A stretch of DNA of 14,102 bases from Bacteriovoracaceae bacterium (GTDB lineage: Bacteria; Bdellovibrionota; Bacteriovoracia; Bacteriovoracales; Bacteriovoracaceae): NCBI GenBank assembly GCA_023151145.1, contig JAKLJM010000017.1:1-14102 (forward strand). Reading direction: 5' to 3'. Below, in pieces: positions 12,940 to 14,102 of this stretch (position 1 is its first letter; each line of letters starts with the position of its first letter). Position numbers and translations under genes: made by a program. Under the pieces are notes generated by a model. That model worked only from the letters and a program-made list of their open reading frames with translations, was not told where the DNA came from and made no database searches.

Positions 12940-14102
12940 GAAAGCAATCTTACTGATTTTTTACTTCTTCCGAAACTCAAACTTTCTCACTTTGAGCAAG
13001 GATCAACCAGACAAGTTCTATTTCATTGTACTGTAGAATCTTTGTCGGACTTTTGTCCTCATTGTGGCCTTGAAACCAATCGTGTTCATGATCGGCGCAA
13101 AGTTAAAATTAAGGACGCTCCTCATGGTACTAAAGAAAAGTATTTAATTATCACTAAAAAACGTTTTAGATGCCTTGGAATGGGCTGCAAACGAGTCTTC
13201 ACTGAATCTGTTGATGGAATCTATAAACGAGCTAAAATAACAGAGCGAATGCAACGATCAATTCTTTATATTTGTGACAACTTTGCGAATATGAAAGCCG
13301 CTAGAAAACATCTTCGCCTCGGAAACAAAACGATCTACAAACGTCATTACTCACAACTTGAAATGAAATGGAGAGAAAAGAAAAATGATCCATGGCCAAC
13401 AACAATTGGTATTGATGAGCACTCTTTTATTCGAAATAAAAAATACGGTCATCGTGAGTTTGTTACCATGTTTGTTGATTATAATAATCGGAGACTAAAA
13501 GAAGTTCTACCCACAAGAATTAGCGCTGAAATGCAAATGCAGTTAAATTACATTCAAGGAAGAGAAAACGTAAAAAATGTGTGCATGGATTTGTCTGCAA
13601 CTTATCGAAGTTTTGCTAAAAGTTACTTTCCAAACGCTAGAATTATTGCGGATAAATTCCATGTAGTGAGACTGCCAATGCAATCGTTACAAAAATATTT
13701 AAAACAAATAAAAACTGAAACAAAAGAACACAAAATAAGGCGTAAATTACTTCTAAAAAATGCATTCAATTTAGATCATGAAACTCGAAATAAAATATAT
13801 GAATGGATTGATAAGCACCCCATAATTAAAGAGATATATTTAACAAAAGAAACTATTAATAAAGTATACCGGTGTGAAAATGCCGGACATGCCAGAAGAA
13901 TCTTAATCAAATTAACAGATGCCCTAGCTCACACAAGTGTGCCTGAATTAAAGAGTTTACGAAAAACTTTGATGGGCTGGATGGAAGAAATATTGAATTA
14001 TTTTGAAAATAGACTTACAAATGCTCGAACTGAAGGATTTAACAATGTGGCCAAGCAAGTCCAAAAAAGGGCTTACGGTTTTAAAAACTTTAATAATTAT
14101 CG
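12934..14102 (+). CDS. ISL3-family transposase, 3' end outside window
   Basis: A DDE transposase that moves the IS. The frame from ATG 12934 (GGAG eight bases upstream) is open for 389 codons to the edge and was near its natural end. N-terminal zinc finger: C41-x2-C44 (FCPHCG) and C80-x4-C85 (RFRCLGMGCKRVF). The central HTH-like region (KAARKHLRLGNKTIYKRHY) is followed by the catalytic core: D161 in TIGIDEHSF, D219 in VCMDLSATYR with the following IIADKFHVVR, and E368 in NARTEGFNN, then the family-typical RAYGFKNFNNY. All three acidic residues are present and no frameshift is seen, so it is probably active if the missing end is intact. G+C is slightly higher than the neighbouring accessory genes. 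Confidence 0.93.
   Translation, partial: MSESNLTDFLLLPKLKLSHFEQGSTRQVLFHCTVESLSDFCPHCGLETNRVHDRRKVKIKDAPHGTKEKYLIITKKRFRCLGMGCKRVFTESVDGIYKRAKITERMQRSILYICDNFANMKAARKHLRLGNKTIYKRHYSQLEMKWREKKNDPWPTTIGIDEHSFIRNKKYGHREFVTMFVDYNNRRLKEVLPTRISAEMQMQLNYIQGRENVKNVCMDLSATYRSFAKSYFPNARIIADKFHVVRLPMQSLQKYLKQIKTETKEHKIRRKLLLKNAFNLDHETRNKIYEWIDKHPIIKEIYLTKETINKVYRCENAGHARRILIKLTDALAHTSVPELKSLRKTLMGWMEEILNYFENRLTNARTEGFNNVAKQVQKRAYGFKNFNNY

Larger units (their letters stand above)
12871..14102 (+). mobile_element. ISL3-family insertion sequence, left part
   Basis: The element consists of the transposase gene at 12934 onward plus an upstream non-coding stretch. Its right end is beyond the window, so terminal repeats and target duplication cannot be paired. 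The left boundary is placed at the inverted-repeat arm at 12871 only provisionally; it may lie a few bases either side. Confidence 0.6.

Noticed and set aside
1..14102. tRNA, rRNA or CRISPR arrays
   Set aside because: No cloverleaf with T-arm consensus, no rRNA-like segment and no regularly spaced repeats were seen on either strand; the only tandem repeats are inside the histone-like gene and the 19-bp duplication.

Overview
The window is AT-rich (roughly one third G+C by eye) and reads as chromosome of a Gram-negative, motile, amino-acid-consuming bacterium. The Lys/Ala/Pro-rich histone-like protein with a SEC-C tail, the Cache-type chemoreceptor, the single-chain Fe-S serine dehydratase and the many small secreted or lipoprotein genes would fit the Bdellovibrionota (Bacteriovorax/Bdellovibrio-like). 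That placement is inference from gene style, not from a marker gene.

Positions 1 to about 8,000 look like housekeeping chromosome. A histidine-phosphatase gene (3' end only) converges on pckA with a 4-bp overlap. The pckA upstream region carries a perfect FNR-type box plus a second related dyad. Divergently, a strong sigma70-like promoter reads into the histone-like/SEC-C gene. Then, all on the minus strand (read from right to left), come a conserved hypothetical gene, a methyl-accepting chemotaxis protein, truA, an L-serine dehydratase and a small secreted protein. PEP carboxykinase and serine dehydratase fit a peptide and amino-acid based carbon economy (serine to pyruvate, oxaloacetate to PEP), and the chemoreceptor fits sensing of small organic ligands. 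truA appears to be transcribed as a leaderless mRNA from a promoter whose -35 lies inside the terminator stem of the chemoreceptor gene.

At 8,035-8,200 (+) there is a probable unannotated small structured RNA: promoter-like boxes, a 9-bp closing stem, an internal hairpin and a strong intrinsic terminator, with no protein gene on that strand for several kilobases upstream.

From about 8,200 to the right end the window is accessory and partly decayed. It holds an HTH fragment without an ATG, a secreted-protein pseudogene broken by a stop codon and a 19-bp tandem duplication, a RES/Xre (MbcT/MbcA-like) toxin-antitoxin pair, a small lipoprotein, a two-gene unit (secreted protein plus a DUF2971-like protein), the C-terminal remnant of a serine recombinase, and an ISL3-family transposase cut off by the window end. 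The toxin-antitoxin pair is the clearest complete accessory system. It has an extended -10 promoter, an inverted repeat in the leader that is a likely autoregulatory operator, a consensus Shine-Dalgarno for the antitoxin, and a terminator-like hairpin between antitoxin and toxin that should keep toxin output low. The recombinase remnants and the IS suggest repeated integration and decay in this part.
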